In this document: positions 34,197-42,518 of the stretch, piece by piece | How positions within the stretch are numbered: position 1 is the stretch's first letter | Layout of the letters: each line of letters starts with the position of its first letter | Source: JBBRSL01 sp038245435 | GTDB taxonomy: Bacteria > Patescibacteriota > Saccharimonadia > Saccharimonadales > CAIOMD01 | DNA length: 55,370 nt | Assembly: GCA_038245435.1 (NCBI GenBank) | Contig: JBBRSL010000002.1 | Location: forward strand, 1-55,370 | Direction: 5' to 3' | Program-made: the position numbers and the translations under genes | The notes under the pieces: model-generated | The model's input: the letters and a program-made list of their open reading frames with translations, nothing else | The model's database searches: none | What the model was told of the DNA's origin: nothing

Positions 34197-34221
34197 TACA
34201 CCTTACAAACAGATAAAAGAA
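34197..34221 (-). repeat. 25-nt direct repeat, copy 1 (promoter region)
   Basis: Identical over 25 nt to 34960-34984; central part ACCTTACAAACAGATAAA. It lies just upstream of the start of gene 33835-34185. The two copies flank the DUF6994 gene. Confidence 0.85.
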
Positions 34222-34231
34222 TAGAAGCTAA

Positions 34232-34951
34232 TTAATTGTATGCATTATTTATGCGTTCATTGCGTGCGTTAACCCATAACATAGAGCTGAGTCTGTATGT
34301 GCTATATTCATCAGGCGAAGTAGGTAATCCACTAGTTATAAAATTATCGAATGGAGTAAAGAACCTTACTGTGCCATAATCGTCTGACACAAGATCTTGT
34401 AGAAAAAAGTAATCTACAAAACCCTTAAATGATTCGAACAAAGCGAAAAAATCGCTATAGGCCACAATTGTATCAGTTAACGGACTCTCTGTGCCTGCAT
34501 AGTGTCGTCTAACGCACTCTAGCGTTAAGTCCATTCTATCTGCAATAATTCGGTCAAAGCCCCTGGCCATATTAATTGTTTTTTGTCCATTTTTTGGTAC
34601 ACCCGGCCAAATCATCATGCCGCCAATTGTGTAGCCTAAAGTTCTAAATGATTCGATTTCTGAACTTGGGACTGTTGAAAGTAATTGTTGCATGCGCTTC
34701 CATTTTGCATAGGTAGGCACAACCGAATCGCTCGTTAATACAAATTCACCTAGCTGTGATTGATGATACAAATACTTGCCTCTTTGTGTGACATCGAGCT
34801 TAAATAATGCACCATTTGGCAGTTGTTTGCTCCATAAAATTTGGTGGTATGCCCGCAAAGATGGGCTAAGCGCATCTGGGTCACCGTCTGCTGGGGTATC
34901 TGTTCTAAAATCAAAGGCAGTATTTATGAGTATTTTATGGGGCATAACCAT
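34232..34951 (-). CDS. DUF6994-family protein
   Basis: 239 aa. Features recalled from DUF6994: DFRTDTPADGDPDALSPSLR, SLRAYHQILWSK, LGYTIGGMMIWPG, INMARGFDRIIADRMDLTLE and FFALFESFKGFVDYF. Found mostly in Actinobacteria to my knowledge, so transfer is possible. TAATAT lies 4 or 10 nt before the two candidate ATGs. It is bracketed by the 25-nt direct repeats. Confidence 0.7.
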   Translation of the reverse strand: MVMPHKILINTAFDFRTDTPADGDPDALSPSLRAYHQILWSKQLPNGALFKLDVTQRGKYLYHQSQLGEFVLTSDSVVPTYAKWKRMQQLLSTVPSSEIESFRTLGYTIGGMMIWPGVPKNGQKTINMARGFDRIIADRMDLTLECVRRHYAGTESPLTDTIVAYSDFFALFESFKGFVDYFFLQDLVSDDYGTVRFFTPFDNFITSGLPTSPDEYSTYRLSSMLWVNARNERINNAYN

Positions 34952-34959
34952 TCAAATAT

Positions 34960-34984
34960 TACACCTTACAAACAGATAAAAGAA
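34960..34984 (-). repeat. 25-nt direct repeat, copy 2 (promoter region)
   Basis: Second identical copy, just upstream of the DUF6994 start. Both copies carry an AT-rich box that provides the -10 region of the respective gene. Confidence 0.85.
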
Positions 34985-34987
34985 GGG

Positions 34988-35413
34988 TTAGTAAACAAAC
35001 GGGATAAGGCGCTTGGTGGTTTTTGTGTATTGTTTGTAGCCGCTAAAGTGTTTTGTTAGCAATGTTTCTTCGTAGTGGAGCTTAACTACCAACACTATAA
35101 GTAGCGCGAGCCAAAGGGCCACAGCAACAGCATCTACCCTGTTTAGCACCCACATGCTGGTTGCGAGCAAAATGGCGGTATACATAGGGTGGCGAATGTA
35201 TTTGTAGGGGCCACTTGTAAATAATTGCTGTTTTTGGCGTACGGTTGGCAAAATATTAACGCTAAAGCGCATTGCAGCCACCGCCCACACGCCCAAGCCT
35301 AAAGCCGCCATAGTTACTGCATTTTGCCACCATGCACCCCAAACGCCACAATAATAGGCTATAGCAAACAACATACTAAACTGCAGTACCACCAATATGT
35401 ATGCTTTTTTCAT
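34988..35413 (-). CDS. Isoprenylcysteine methyltransferase-like (ICMT/PEMT) protein
   Basis: 141 aa with about four membrane segments. YKYIRHPMYTAILLA is the SAM-binding RHPxY motif of the ICMT/PEMT fold, and the C-terminal EE pair (YEETLLTKHF) is also typical. Methylates a lipid or membrane substrate. Last gene of a three-gene operon with 35415-35825 and 35828-36535 (gaps of 1-2 nt). A relic of a related gene lies at 37091-37147. Confidence 0.85.
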   Translation of the reverse strand: MKKAYILVVLQFSMLFAIAYYCGVWGAWWQNAVTMAALGLGVWAVAAMRFSVNILPTVRQKQQLFTSGPYKYIRHPMYTAILLATSMWVLNRVDAVAVALWLALLIVLVVKLHYEETLLTKHFSGYKQYTKTTKRLIPFVY

Positions 35414-35414
35414 G

Positions 35415-35825
35415 CTATTTATTGCCGAGTTTAGAGTCTATAAGCTCGACTAGTTTTTGTATGGCAGTCATCACTAATATTACTAGCAAAAGCCCGATAA
35501 AGCCGCTGATTTGTACTGAATCGCGGAATATAATGCTAATTGCCCATAAAAATACAAATTTACTAAGGAATATTACGAGCCAAACTCCAAATGCGAGCAA
35601 AGCTTTACCTTTTGGACGATTGAGGCCTTTTATGTATTTAGCAACCATATCTTTTACCCAAAAAGTAGCAAATGTAAGCAACTGCATAATTATTGCGAGC
35701 GCAAAGGTAATACTGTAGGAGCGCGTACTTAAAATATCGGTGTAGTCGTTAAAAAAGCCAATAACTACGCTGTAGAGCAATGTGCCAACGAGCATAGTGC
35801 GAAAAAGCTGTTGTTTGGCAGACAT
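35415..35825 (-). CDS. Four-helix membrane protein, 136 aa (paralogue family)
   Basis: Four membrane segments; family unknown. The first ~24 residues (KQQLFRTMLVGTLLYSVVIG) and last ~37 residues (DSVQISGFIGLLLVILVMT) recur in a 61-aa protein at 41580-41765 that lacks the two central helices. The last part recurs again at 39952-40056. Middle gene of the ICMT operon. Confidence 0.7.
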   Translation of the reverse strand: MSAKQQLFRTMLVGTLLYSVVIGFFNDYTDILSTRSYSITFALAIIMQLLTFATFWVKDMVAKYIKGLNRPKGKALLAFGVWLVIFLSKFVFLWAISIIFRDSVQISGFIGLLLVILVMTAIQKLVELIDSKLGNK

Positions 35826-35827
35826 AC

Positions 35828-36535
35828 TTAAAGGCGGCCGTCTAAAGAAACGCCTTTTTTGATTGCAAATCGTGCAAGCGCTTTTTCAAGTGATGCTGGA
35901 ATTTTATCGACATATGAGTAGGATACAACATTATCTGGATCGACTTTTCCAAAATCTTTGTAATCGGTGAGTAATGATGGCCCGTTATTGTTGAACGACC
36001 ATAATCTTGTACCGCGGCGCTCAAGACGATCGTGGTCTTTGTGGAAAGTAGGTGAATAGTTGTGTTCGGGGAGTAAATAGACTTTCCCTGAAGTGGCAAG
36101 CATCCCATTCCACAAATATATATGCTTAGTAATGAGAGGGTTCGACCGTTTAACGGGCTTAGTAAGTTCTGCCGCTTCCATATATTCGTTAATAAACATT
36201 GGCTCGCCAATGTGCCATCCTGTGAATATATCAACTTCAGAATAAGAATCTATATATGTAGTCTTAAATAATGAACGTTTTTCTGTAGTAACTTTCTTAT
36301 TTCTAAATATTGTTAAATCTGTCGGCGTTTCTTGTGCAATTAACTGACCAGCTATAAATCGGGCAACTACTAAAGATTTTTCAACCCTTGCTACACTTTC
36401 ACCATGAAGCTTCCAGTATTTTGCTTGCCTATCTATTTTATCCTGTTCCGCTTTTACCTCGGCTGGTATTTGAGCATTTAATATCTCGGCCTGATTAGCC
36501 ATTTCTGCTCTGTACGTTTCTTCAAAACTGCTCAT
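35828..36535 (-). CDS. Hypothetical protein, 235 aa
   Basis: Not recognised. Soluble, with many Tyr and His in the second half (YLLPEHNYSPTFHKDHDRL). AGGAGC lies just before the ATG at 36533-36535. First gene of the operon with the membrane protein and ICMT. Confidence 0.65.
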   Translation of the reverse strand: MSSFEETYRAEMANQAEILNAQIPAEVKAEQDKIDRQAKYWKLHGESVARVEKSLVVARFIAGQLIAQETPTDLTIFRNKKVTTEKRSLFKTTYIDSYSEVDIFTGWHIGEPMFINEYMEAAELTKPVKRSNPLITKHIYLWNGMLATSGKVYLLPEHNYSPTFHKDHDRLERRGTRLWSFNNNGPSLLTDYKDFGKVDPDNVVSYSYVDKIPASLEKALARFAIKKGVSLDGRL

Positions 36536-36597
36536 GCTAGCTCCTGGGTTTAAGGGATTATTAAGTGTAATAATTAATTTAGTCTTGAAGGTGAAAA

Positions 36598-36628
36598 CCC
36601 TCACACTTGCCTGAGCAAGTAGTGAGGG
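36598..36628 (-). terminator. Intrinsic terminator upstream of gene 35828-36535
   Basis: CCCTCAC (36598-36604) and CTTGC pair with GCAAG and GTGAGGG (36622-36628). On the minus strand a TTTTC tract follows. It probably ends transcripts from the microprotein region 36730-36890. Confidence 0.7.
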
Positions 36629-36730
36629 CTCGTACGTGGAGAGTGCGTTTGTTTAGTACTGGGCAAAACCTTAGAGTGATAGCTCCAAAATCTTGAGGTA
36701 CACCTTTACGGTGTGGCATGAAGTGGCTTT

Positions 36731-36762
36731 GCCGTGAGTACTCTCGATGAGTTACTCACGGC
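36731..36762 (-). terminator. Hairpin after the 28-aa zinc-ribbon gene
   Basis: GCCGTGAGTA (36731-36740) pairs perfectly with TACTCACGGC (36753-36762), with an inner ACTC/GAGT stem. It starts about 33 nt past the stop. No U-tract. Confidence 0.6.
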
Positions 36763-36794
36763 TTCGCCCCGCATGTCATGATTGAGGCGAAGCC

Positions 36795-36881
36795 TCAGCC
36801 CTTTCGCTTGTTCGTGCCGCCGCAGTTGGCGCACTCCTTGCCGTGGGTCTTCTCGGCGCAGTCGTCGCAAATCCATGCCAT
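36795..36881 (-). CDS. GC-rich zinc-ribbon microprotein, 28 aa
   Basis: ATG at 36879-36881 with GGAGG 8 nt upstream. The product begins MAWICDDCAEK and has ECANCGG, two CxxC pairs spaced as a rubredoxin-like zinc ribbon, then a basic tail (NKRKG). G/C-ending codons, own leader with a TGCACAA/TTGTGCA hairpin, and a strong hairpin downstream. A minimal zinc-binding peptide of unknown role. Confidence 0.55.
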   Translation of the reverse strand: MAWICDDCAEKTHGKECANCGGTNKRKG

Positions 36882-37090
36882 GCCATTCACCTCCAAAAGT
36901 AGGTCTTCAAAGCTCTGCACAAGTTTGTGCAAAGAAACTATTATGTCTCCGGGAGTATCTCGAGTCCAGTAAAAAATAAATGTACGCGCTCTCGTCGTAA
37001 CCATACAATACCATAAATATGTATATAAACATATAATAGTGCATAAAGTATTTAACGATAAGAGCTGGAGGTCGCGGATACTGCCAAAGA

Positions 37091-37147
37091 CTACGCGCTT
37101 GTTGCTAGTAATATAGCGGAGTGCATGGGGTGGCGAATGTATTTATT
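37091..37147 (-). pseudogene. Relic of an ICMT-like gene
   Basis: Eighteen codons, NKYIRHPMHSAILLATSA then TAG, match YKYIRHPMYTAILLATS of the intact ICMT-like protein at 34988-35413. By hand alignment 38 of 47 bases agree with the matching segment. No start or remaining domain, so a truncated duplicate. It abuts the stop of the P-type ATPase gene. Confidence 0.7.
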
Positions 37148-38969
37148 TGCGGGCGCGGAGGGCTAAAAAAATGGTGGCTACATCTACCAGTTCTTGCACA
37201 AATGCACCGTATACGGGCTTTAAAAAGCCGGTGAGCGCGGCAAACAACATAAGTATAATACTCAGCCCAATGCCCAAAAATATACTTTGTTTAGCAATAC
37301 TAATAGTGCGCTTGCTAATAGCTACGCTTTGGGCGACTTTGCTAAAATCGTCCAACATTATAACTACATCAGCGGTTTCGCTAGCCACGGTAGAACCTTT
37401 GGCGCCCAGGGCAATGCCTACATCTGCAGCAGCTAGCGACGGTGCATCGTTTACGCCATCACCCACAAACGCCAGCGGGCTATATTTTTTGCGGAACAAT
37501 GTAAGCGCATGGAGCTTGTCTGCCGGCAAGCATTCGGCCTTAACGTGCGTAATACCTACGGCGCGCGCAATGCGGTCAGCTACCTGCTGCTTGTCACCGG
37601 TGAGCATCATAAAGCGCTTAATGCCCATTTTTTTAAGTTTAGTAAGCGTACCGGCGGCTTCGGGCCGGACGGTATCACTAAAGAATATGGCCCCAACATA
37701 GGTGTTACTTTGGGCAATGTATATGGCCGTTTGGCCCTGCTGCGCATCATCGGCAGGTTCGGCCGGCATGTGTATGCCCTGCCCCTTTAAAAACGCAAAT
37801 TTACCTACTGTTACTAATTGCTTATTAATAGTTGCGGTAATACCACTACCGACTGTTTCGGTAAGATTTGTAATTTGCGGTATAGCTAACGAGCGCTGTT
37901 TTGCCTGCGCCACAACAGCTAAGGCGAGTATGTGCGATGACGATGCTTCTGCAGCGGCGGCAAGCGTTAAAAGTTCATCCGCACTGAGCGAACTTTTATA
38001 GGGCACCACAGCGCTTACGCTGGGTACACCTACGGTTAAGGTGCCGGTTTTATCAAAAGCGATGGCTTTAATATTGGCCAGCTTTTCGAGCGCACCACCG
38101 TGCTTAAATATAATGCCTTTACGTGCGCCTTTGCTCATACCCGAAACTAAGGCAACAGGCGTTGCAATTAATAATGGGCATGGTGTTGCGAGCACTAATA
38201 CCTCTAGCGCACGTACAGGGTCACCACTGGCCGCCCATGCCCCACCGGCAATAGTGAGCGATACAATGGTAAACGGCACGCTGTACATGTCTGCCATGCG
38301 TACAAACGGCGATTTTGCCGATGCCGCACCCGACACCATAGCTACAATTTGTTCGTACTGGCTTTGTTTACTGGTATGCAGCGCTTTAACGGTAATAACG
38401 CTTTGCTGGTTAATGCTCCCGCTTAGTAGATTATCGCCTACGGTTTTATCGAGCGGCAAGCTTTCGCCCGTTAAGGCCGATTCGTCTACTGATGTTTGGC
38501 CTTTGGTAATAATGGCATCCACTGGCACGACTTCGCCCGGTTTAATAAGCAATATATCGCCTATTTTTACGGTATTTACCGCTACATCTACAAAGTCTGC
38601 CCCAACTTTTTTGTGGGCAATTTTTGGCGCGCGTTTTAATAAGTCTTTAAGCTCTTTTTTAGCGTGTTCTTGGGCGTAATCTTCGAGTGCTTGGCCGCTC
38701 AATATCATAATGACAATAACAACCGCCGCAAAAAATTCGTGCAGCGCCAGCGATGCGCTAACAGCAATAACCGCTAAAATATCTAGCCCATACTGCCCGC
38801 GCAGTAACTGCTTAAACATGTTGTATGCCATTGGCACCAGTACCCAAAGTGACATAGCGGCAAATAAGACATCGGCTGCGGTATGCAAACCAAGTAAGTA
38901 CAGCAACCCACCAATTGGCAGTGTTAGCAAAGTTGCGGTTAGCGTTTTGTATTGTTTAAGCAGATGCAT
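37143..38969 (-). CDS. Heavy-metal translocating P1B-type ATPase
   Basis: 608 aa. LATPCPLLIATPVALVSG is the membrane metal-binding motif, with Pro-Cys-Pro in place of the common CPC. AFDKTGTLTVG holds the phosphorylated Asp; MLTGDKQQVADRIA and VGDGVNDAPSLAAADVG complete the P and hinge regions. No N-terminal HMA domain. The PCP motif leaves the metal uncertain (Zn, Cd, Co or Cu). TATTAT lies 14 nt before the ATG. Confidence 0.92.
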   Translation of the reverse strand: MHLLKQYKTLTATLLTLPIGGLLYLLGLHTAADVLFAAMSLWVLVPMAYNMFKQLLRGQYGLDILAVIAVSASLALHEFFAAVVIVIMILSGQALEDYAQEHAKKELKDLLKRAPKIAHKKVGADFVDVAVNTVKIGDILLIKPGEVVPVDAIITKGQTSVDESALTGESLPLDKTVGDNLLSGSINQQSVITVKALHTSKQSQYEQIVAMVSGAASAKSPFVRMADMYSVPFTIVSLTIAGGAWAASGDPVRALEVLVLATPCPLLIATPVALVSGMSKGARKGIIFKHGGALEKLANIKAIAFDKTGTLTVGVPSVSAVVPYKSSLSADELLTLAAAAEASSSHILALAVVAQAKQRSLAIPQITNLTETVGSGITATINKQLVTVGKFAFLKGQGIHMPAEPADDAQQGQTAIYIAQSNTYVGAIFFSDTVRPEAAGTLTKLKKMGIKRFMMLTGDKQQVADRIARAVGITHVKAECLPADKLHALTLFRKKYSPLAFVGDGVNDAPSLAAADVGIALGAKGSTVASETADVVIMLDDFSKVAQSVAISKRTISIAKQSIFLGIGLSIILMLFAALTGFLKPVYGAFVQELVDVATIFLALRARK

Positions 38970-39137
38970 AAGTAACTCTTACTATAATACTACTCTGTTT
39001 AAAACGGTTTTGGCTAGCTGCTAGGCTGCGCCAATGGCGCCCACACTCACAACGCAGCCAGCCTAACTAAAGTAATTTATAAATATCCAAGTAACATAAA
39101 ATAGACAATAAATTGTATATATGTCAAAATATCTATT

Positions 39138-39932
39138 ATGGCCAAAAATTTTGTACCACTACCGTATCTAGATTTAGAAGAGCACGGTATTGAATTTACT
39201 GATCTTGCATTCCCGGTGGGCTTTGATGAAGAACGACTATCAGTAAATATTGACGCCGTACGTCGCACTACGCGTATGGCTGGCCTTGGTTTGGTTGCTG
39301 TGCATGGTGCGAGTGGGCCAAAGAGTGACTTTACGCCTAGTGTCAGCGGCATCGATAGCCAAGGTACGGCGAGTTTAGGTGTAGGCTTAATGCAACAAAA
39401 AGAAAAAGAAGTAAACGGAGTTAGGGTTTTGAGCCGTCGAGAGCAAGAAGTTTGGGCAGCCTACAGTACGCTAAATCTCCCAGAATCTTTTCGCTATGCA
39501 CCTACCATAATTAGAGCTAACGTTAGCGAACGTGATGAGCGTTTACGCACAAATACAAAGCTTAAACGCGGTTTGATGGACCCTAACGGCCATTCTAAAT
39601 TTTTAAATACAGTAGTGTCTGACGGTCTACTTGAAGCAACAAAACAACGACGTGAACAAATACCCGGTGAGCGTTTTAATAGATTTAATTTTTTCTTTGG
39701 AGTAGGCGCTGTTGCACTAAACACAATAAATGGACCGACGGCTGTAGCTAGACAAGCCGGTATATTTATTGGTATTTGGGGAGCGGGTGACGTTATTGTA
39801 AATCAGATTTTGGCAAAAAAGTCTGGTAATAATCTTACTGATGCACAAATAAGTTTGTTACTGGGCTACGATAGGTACTACGCTTCGAAATTTTTAGCTA
39901 AAACGCAAAGATTTGTTAGCGCCCAAAAATAA
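39138..39932 (+). CDS. Hypothetical protein, 264 aa
   Basis: Not recognised. Mostly soluble, with a hydrophobic, Gly-rich stretch near residues 190-225 (FFFGVGAVALNTINGP; GIFIGIWGAGDVIV) that could be one or two membrane segments. The upstream 168 nt has a GGCTGCG/CGCAGCC hairpin near 39024-39055 and an AT-rich promoter region. Confidence 0.6.
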   Translation: MAKNFVPLPYLDLEEHGIEFTDLAFPVGFDEERLSVNIDAVRRTTRMAGLGLVAVHGASGPKSDFTPSVSGIDSQGTASLGVGLMQQKEKEVNGVRVLSRREQEVWAAYSTLNLPESFRYAPTIIRANVSERDERLRTNTKLKRGLMDPNGHSKFLNTVVSDGLLEATKQRREQIPGERFNRFNFFFGVGAVALNTINGPTAVARQAGIFIGIWGAGDVIVNQILAKKSGNNLTDAQISLLLGYDRYYASKFLAKTQRFVSAQK

Positions 39933-39951
39933 CATAAATACTTAGGATTGC

Positions 39952-40056
39952 TTAGCTTAATTTAGAGTCTATATATTCGAGCAATTTTTGGGCTAAAGTC
40001 ATGGCTAGTACCACAATAAATATGTTTACAAAGCCACTTAGTTCTACCGAATCCAT
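39952..40056 (-). pseudogene. C-terminal relic of the small membrane-protein family
   Basis: 34 codons, MDSVELSGFVNIFIVVLAMT then LAQKLLEYIDSKLS, closely match the C-terminal parts of 41580-41765 and 35415-35825. The first 25-100 residues are missing and no Shine-Dalgarno is evident. Probably a truncated duplicate, though a 34-aa single-helix peptide could still be made. Confidence 0.65.
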
Positions 40057-40123
40057 TTAACGCTCGTTAGTTTGTTATGATTAAGCGAATGAACACGAAC
40101 TTACATACCAATATGAAGGGTTT

Positions 40124-41578
40124 ATGAAAATTGCGATCTTGGGTGCGGGGGTGGCCGGATTAGCGGCTTCGGCGCGGTTAAGTGCCCAGGGCCATGAAGT
40201 GCATGTTTTTGACAATAACCCTTCATATGGCGGAAAGATGACCGGCCTACAAAAGAAAGGATTCTATTTTGATGGTGGGCCATCTTTTTTTACTGATCCA
40301 GATGAACTGCAAAGATTATTTGATGATTGTGGCAAATCACTTGATTCGTATTTTTCGTACTTTCAAACAGGCGAAGCTTGTCGGTACTTTTTTGATGATC
40401 GTGTTTTACAAGGATTCGACAACCCTAGTGCCCTTGCAGACGAAATGTATAGATGTTTTGGTGAGCCCAAAGAAAATGTCGTTGCTTTTCTTGCGCAAGC
40501 GCACAAGCTACTAACCGGTGTGGGTAAAGACTTCATAGATAAGCCGTTTAGTGTAAGCGCTGCAGTAAACGTGCGCTCGTTAAAAGACATGCTTGGTACA
40601 CCGTTAGGGTTTTATGTTAGTTCTATGCATAAGATTCATAGGCGGTATTTTGAAAAACAAGAAACAATTACGTTTTTCGATAGGTTTGCAACATATGTTG
40701 GCGCTAACCCCATGCGCGCCCCGGCAATGCTCAGCTCTATGGCGTCGCTTGAGCACGCCGGTGGGGCGTATCAGCCCAAAGGATCAATGAGAGAAATCCC
40801 TAGTGCAATTTACCGCCTTTCGGAAGATTTGGGTACAAACTTCACGTTTTCAACTTTAGTTACCAAAATAGAATCTATGCCTAAAGGCGGTTTTAGGGTT
40901 TGGCTAAGTGGGCAAAAAAAAGCTATGGTTTGCGATAAGGTTATTAACGCCGGAGATGTTACTGCGGCATATGCACTTTTGGGCGATAGTACCCGGCACA
41001 ACAAGGCGGTCGCCAAAGAATATAGCGCGTCAGGGTTGGTGCTGTACTTAGGCGTAAAGAAACTTAACAAGAAAAACCTATACCTACACAATATTTTTTT
41101 TGCCGATGATTACGCTGCCGAAACGAAAGCTTTGTGGCACAATAAAACACCGTACAATGACCCAACTATTTACATCAACTACACTGGTTATTTTGAAAAA
41201 AGTCATGCCCCGGCCGGACATCAGAACCTGTTTATTATGATTAATGTGCCAGCAGGTGTTGACGAAGTATATATTACGCAGTCGAAAGAGTTCGTTATTA
41301 CTAAGCTAGAAAAAGTCCTAGACAAAGATATTCGAAAAAAGATCGTTGTTGAACTTACGAGCCTGACACCTATTAAAATTCAGGAAGATTTTTTTGCGTA
41401 CAAAGGCGCAATTTATGGCCAGTCTGCAAATAGCATTTCTGGTGCATTTTTTAGACAGCCAAACAAAGATCAAAAATTTACAGGATTGTATCACTGCGGT
41501 GTAACTGCCCACCCAGGCGGGGGCATACCACTGGCACTGCGAAGTGCAAAAATCGTAAGCGAAATGATAGGTAGCTAA
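40124..41578 (+). CDS. CrtI/CrtN-type FAD-dependent oxidoreductase
   Basis: 484 aa. The dinucleotide-binding start ILGAGVAGLAASARLSAQGH with VFDNNPSYGGKM, the segment YFDGGPSFF, and the C-terminal LYHCGVTAHPGGGIPLALR are diagnostic for carotenoid desaturases/isomerases (phytoene desaturase family). No other carotenoid gene is near, so it may act on host isoprenoids or another lipid. GAAGGG lies 6 nt before the ATG. It is bracketed by two copies of a membrane-protein gene end. Confidence 0.85.
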   Translation: MKIAILGAGVAGLAASARLSAQGHEVHVFDNNPSYGGKMTGLQKKGFYFDGGPSFFTDPDELQRLFDDCGKSLDSYFSYFQTGEACRYFFDDRVLQGFDNPSALADEMYRCFGEPKENVVAFLAQAHKLLTGVGKDFIDKPFSVSAAVNVRSLKDMLGTPLGFYVSSMHKIHRRYFEKQETITFFDRFATYVGANPMRAPAMLSSMASLEHAGGAYQPKGSMREIPSAIYRLSEDLGTNFTFSTLVTKIESMPKGGFRVWLSGQKKAMVCDKVINAGDVTAAYALLGDSTRHNKAVAKEYSASGLVLYLGVKKLNKKNLYLHNIFFADDYAAETKALWHNKTPYNDPTIYINYTGYFEKSHAPAGHQNLFIMINVPAGVDEVYITQSKEFVITKLEKVLDKDIRKKIVVELTSLTPIKIQEDFFAYKGAIYGQSANSISGAFFRQPNKDQKFTGLYHCGVTAHPGGGIPLALRSAKIVSEMIGS

Positions 41579-41579
41579 G

Positions 41580-41765
41580 TTACGCGGCAAGTTTGGCGTC
41601 TATGTAATCGAGCAGTCTTTGCGCCAGCGTCATGGTTAGCACTACGATTAAAATGTTTATAAAGCCAGTTAGTTCTACCGAATCTTTAAAAATAAGGCCA
41701 ATAGCCACGCTGTATAGTAGTGTGCCGACGAGCATGGTGCGAAATAGCGCTTGTTTTGCAGGCAT
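41580..41765 (-). CDS. Shortened small membrane protein, 61 aa
   Basis: MPAKQALFRTMLVGTLLYSV joined directly to LIFKDSVELTGFINILIVVL. Compared with the 136-aa protein at 35415-35825, about 75 central residues (two helices) are missing in frame, leaving a two-helix protein. Starts 5 nt after the gamma-glutamate ligase gene, so it is the last gene of that operon. Two nucleotides separate its stop from the convergent CrtI stop. Confidence 0.65.
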   Translation of the reverse strand: MPAKQALFRTMLVGTLLYSVAIGLIFKDSVELTGFINILIVVLTMTLAQRLLDYIDAKLAA

Positions 41766-41770
41766 AAATA

Positions 41771-42511
41771 TTAGTCTTTACCTTTGTGCCATTTAACGCT
41801 GTTCCAAAATGGCTCATATATATCATCTTTGTAAGCATTTTTTGGTAATAAATAGCTAGAGCCAGATTCGTTGGGGTCAAAATGAACAAATGGGACATCG
41901 CCAATAAGGGCGAACGGTGTTTGTTCGGTTCCCTCACCCATTGCAAGAACAGCAGCCGCTGCGATGCCTTCGGCTATGTTCGCCCGCGAGACTTCCATTT
42001 TTTTACCAAACAAGTCTTTGCTACCTATATAGTCGTTAAGCTCGCTAAAGCCACTATGTGCAAGTGCTATACCCGTTGTGCCAATACGCATAGGTTTAGA
42101 TGTGCTATCTACAATTACAACGCCAAAATTCGTTAGGTTAAATTTGCGTGTAAGATGTTCTTGAACGCTTTTTGCAGATGAGAGAGGATTTTTTGGCCAC
42201 AATACATACATACCGGCGCTATTTGAAGCATCTATGCCCGCGGCAAGCATCAATGAATTTTTGGTAATAGTAATCATTGTGCCGTACACACTTGTTGAAC
42301 GATTGAGATACAACTGCGATTGTTCGATTATAAGGTCGTCTTTACTTATTTTTTGTGGGTCAGCAACACTGCCTTCGCAGAGCGATACAATCTTTGAGGC
42401 AATAACGAGTAAAGAGCCTTCGGCTAAATCTGTTATATACGTATCGATAAGTTCGAGTAAAGTTTTTTGTTCCGGATATATCAGCTCGGTTTTAATTGGT
42501 GTAACGATCAT
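41771..42511 (-). CDS. Gamma-glutamate ligase, CofE-like
   Basis: 246 aa. LVIASKIVSLCEGSV, GTMITITKNSLMLAAGID and GVVIVDSTSKPMRIGTTGIALAHSGF match the F420-0:gamma-glutamyl ligase (CofE/FbiB N-terminal) family, with its metal-binding Asp and Ser/Thr residues. CPR members are annotated as putative folate gamma-glutamate ligases. Starts 7 nt after the ATP-grasp gene. No F420 genes are visible, so the acceptor is unknown. Confidence 0.82.
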   Translation of the reverse strand: MIVTPIKTELIYPEQKTLLELIDTYITDLAEGSLLVIASKIVSLCEGSVADPQKISKDDLIIEQSQLYLNRSTSVYGTMITITKNSLMLAAGIDASNSAGMYVLWPKNPLSSAKSVQEHLTRKFNLTNFGVVIVDSTSKPMRIGTTGIALAHSGFSELNDYIGSKDLFGKKMEVSRANIAEGIAAAAVLAMGEGTEQTPFALIGDVPFVHFDPNESGSSYLLPKNAYKDDIYEPFWNSVKWHKGKD

Positions 42512-42518
42512 ACTAGTA

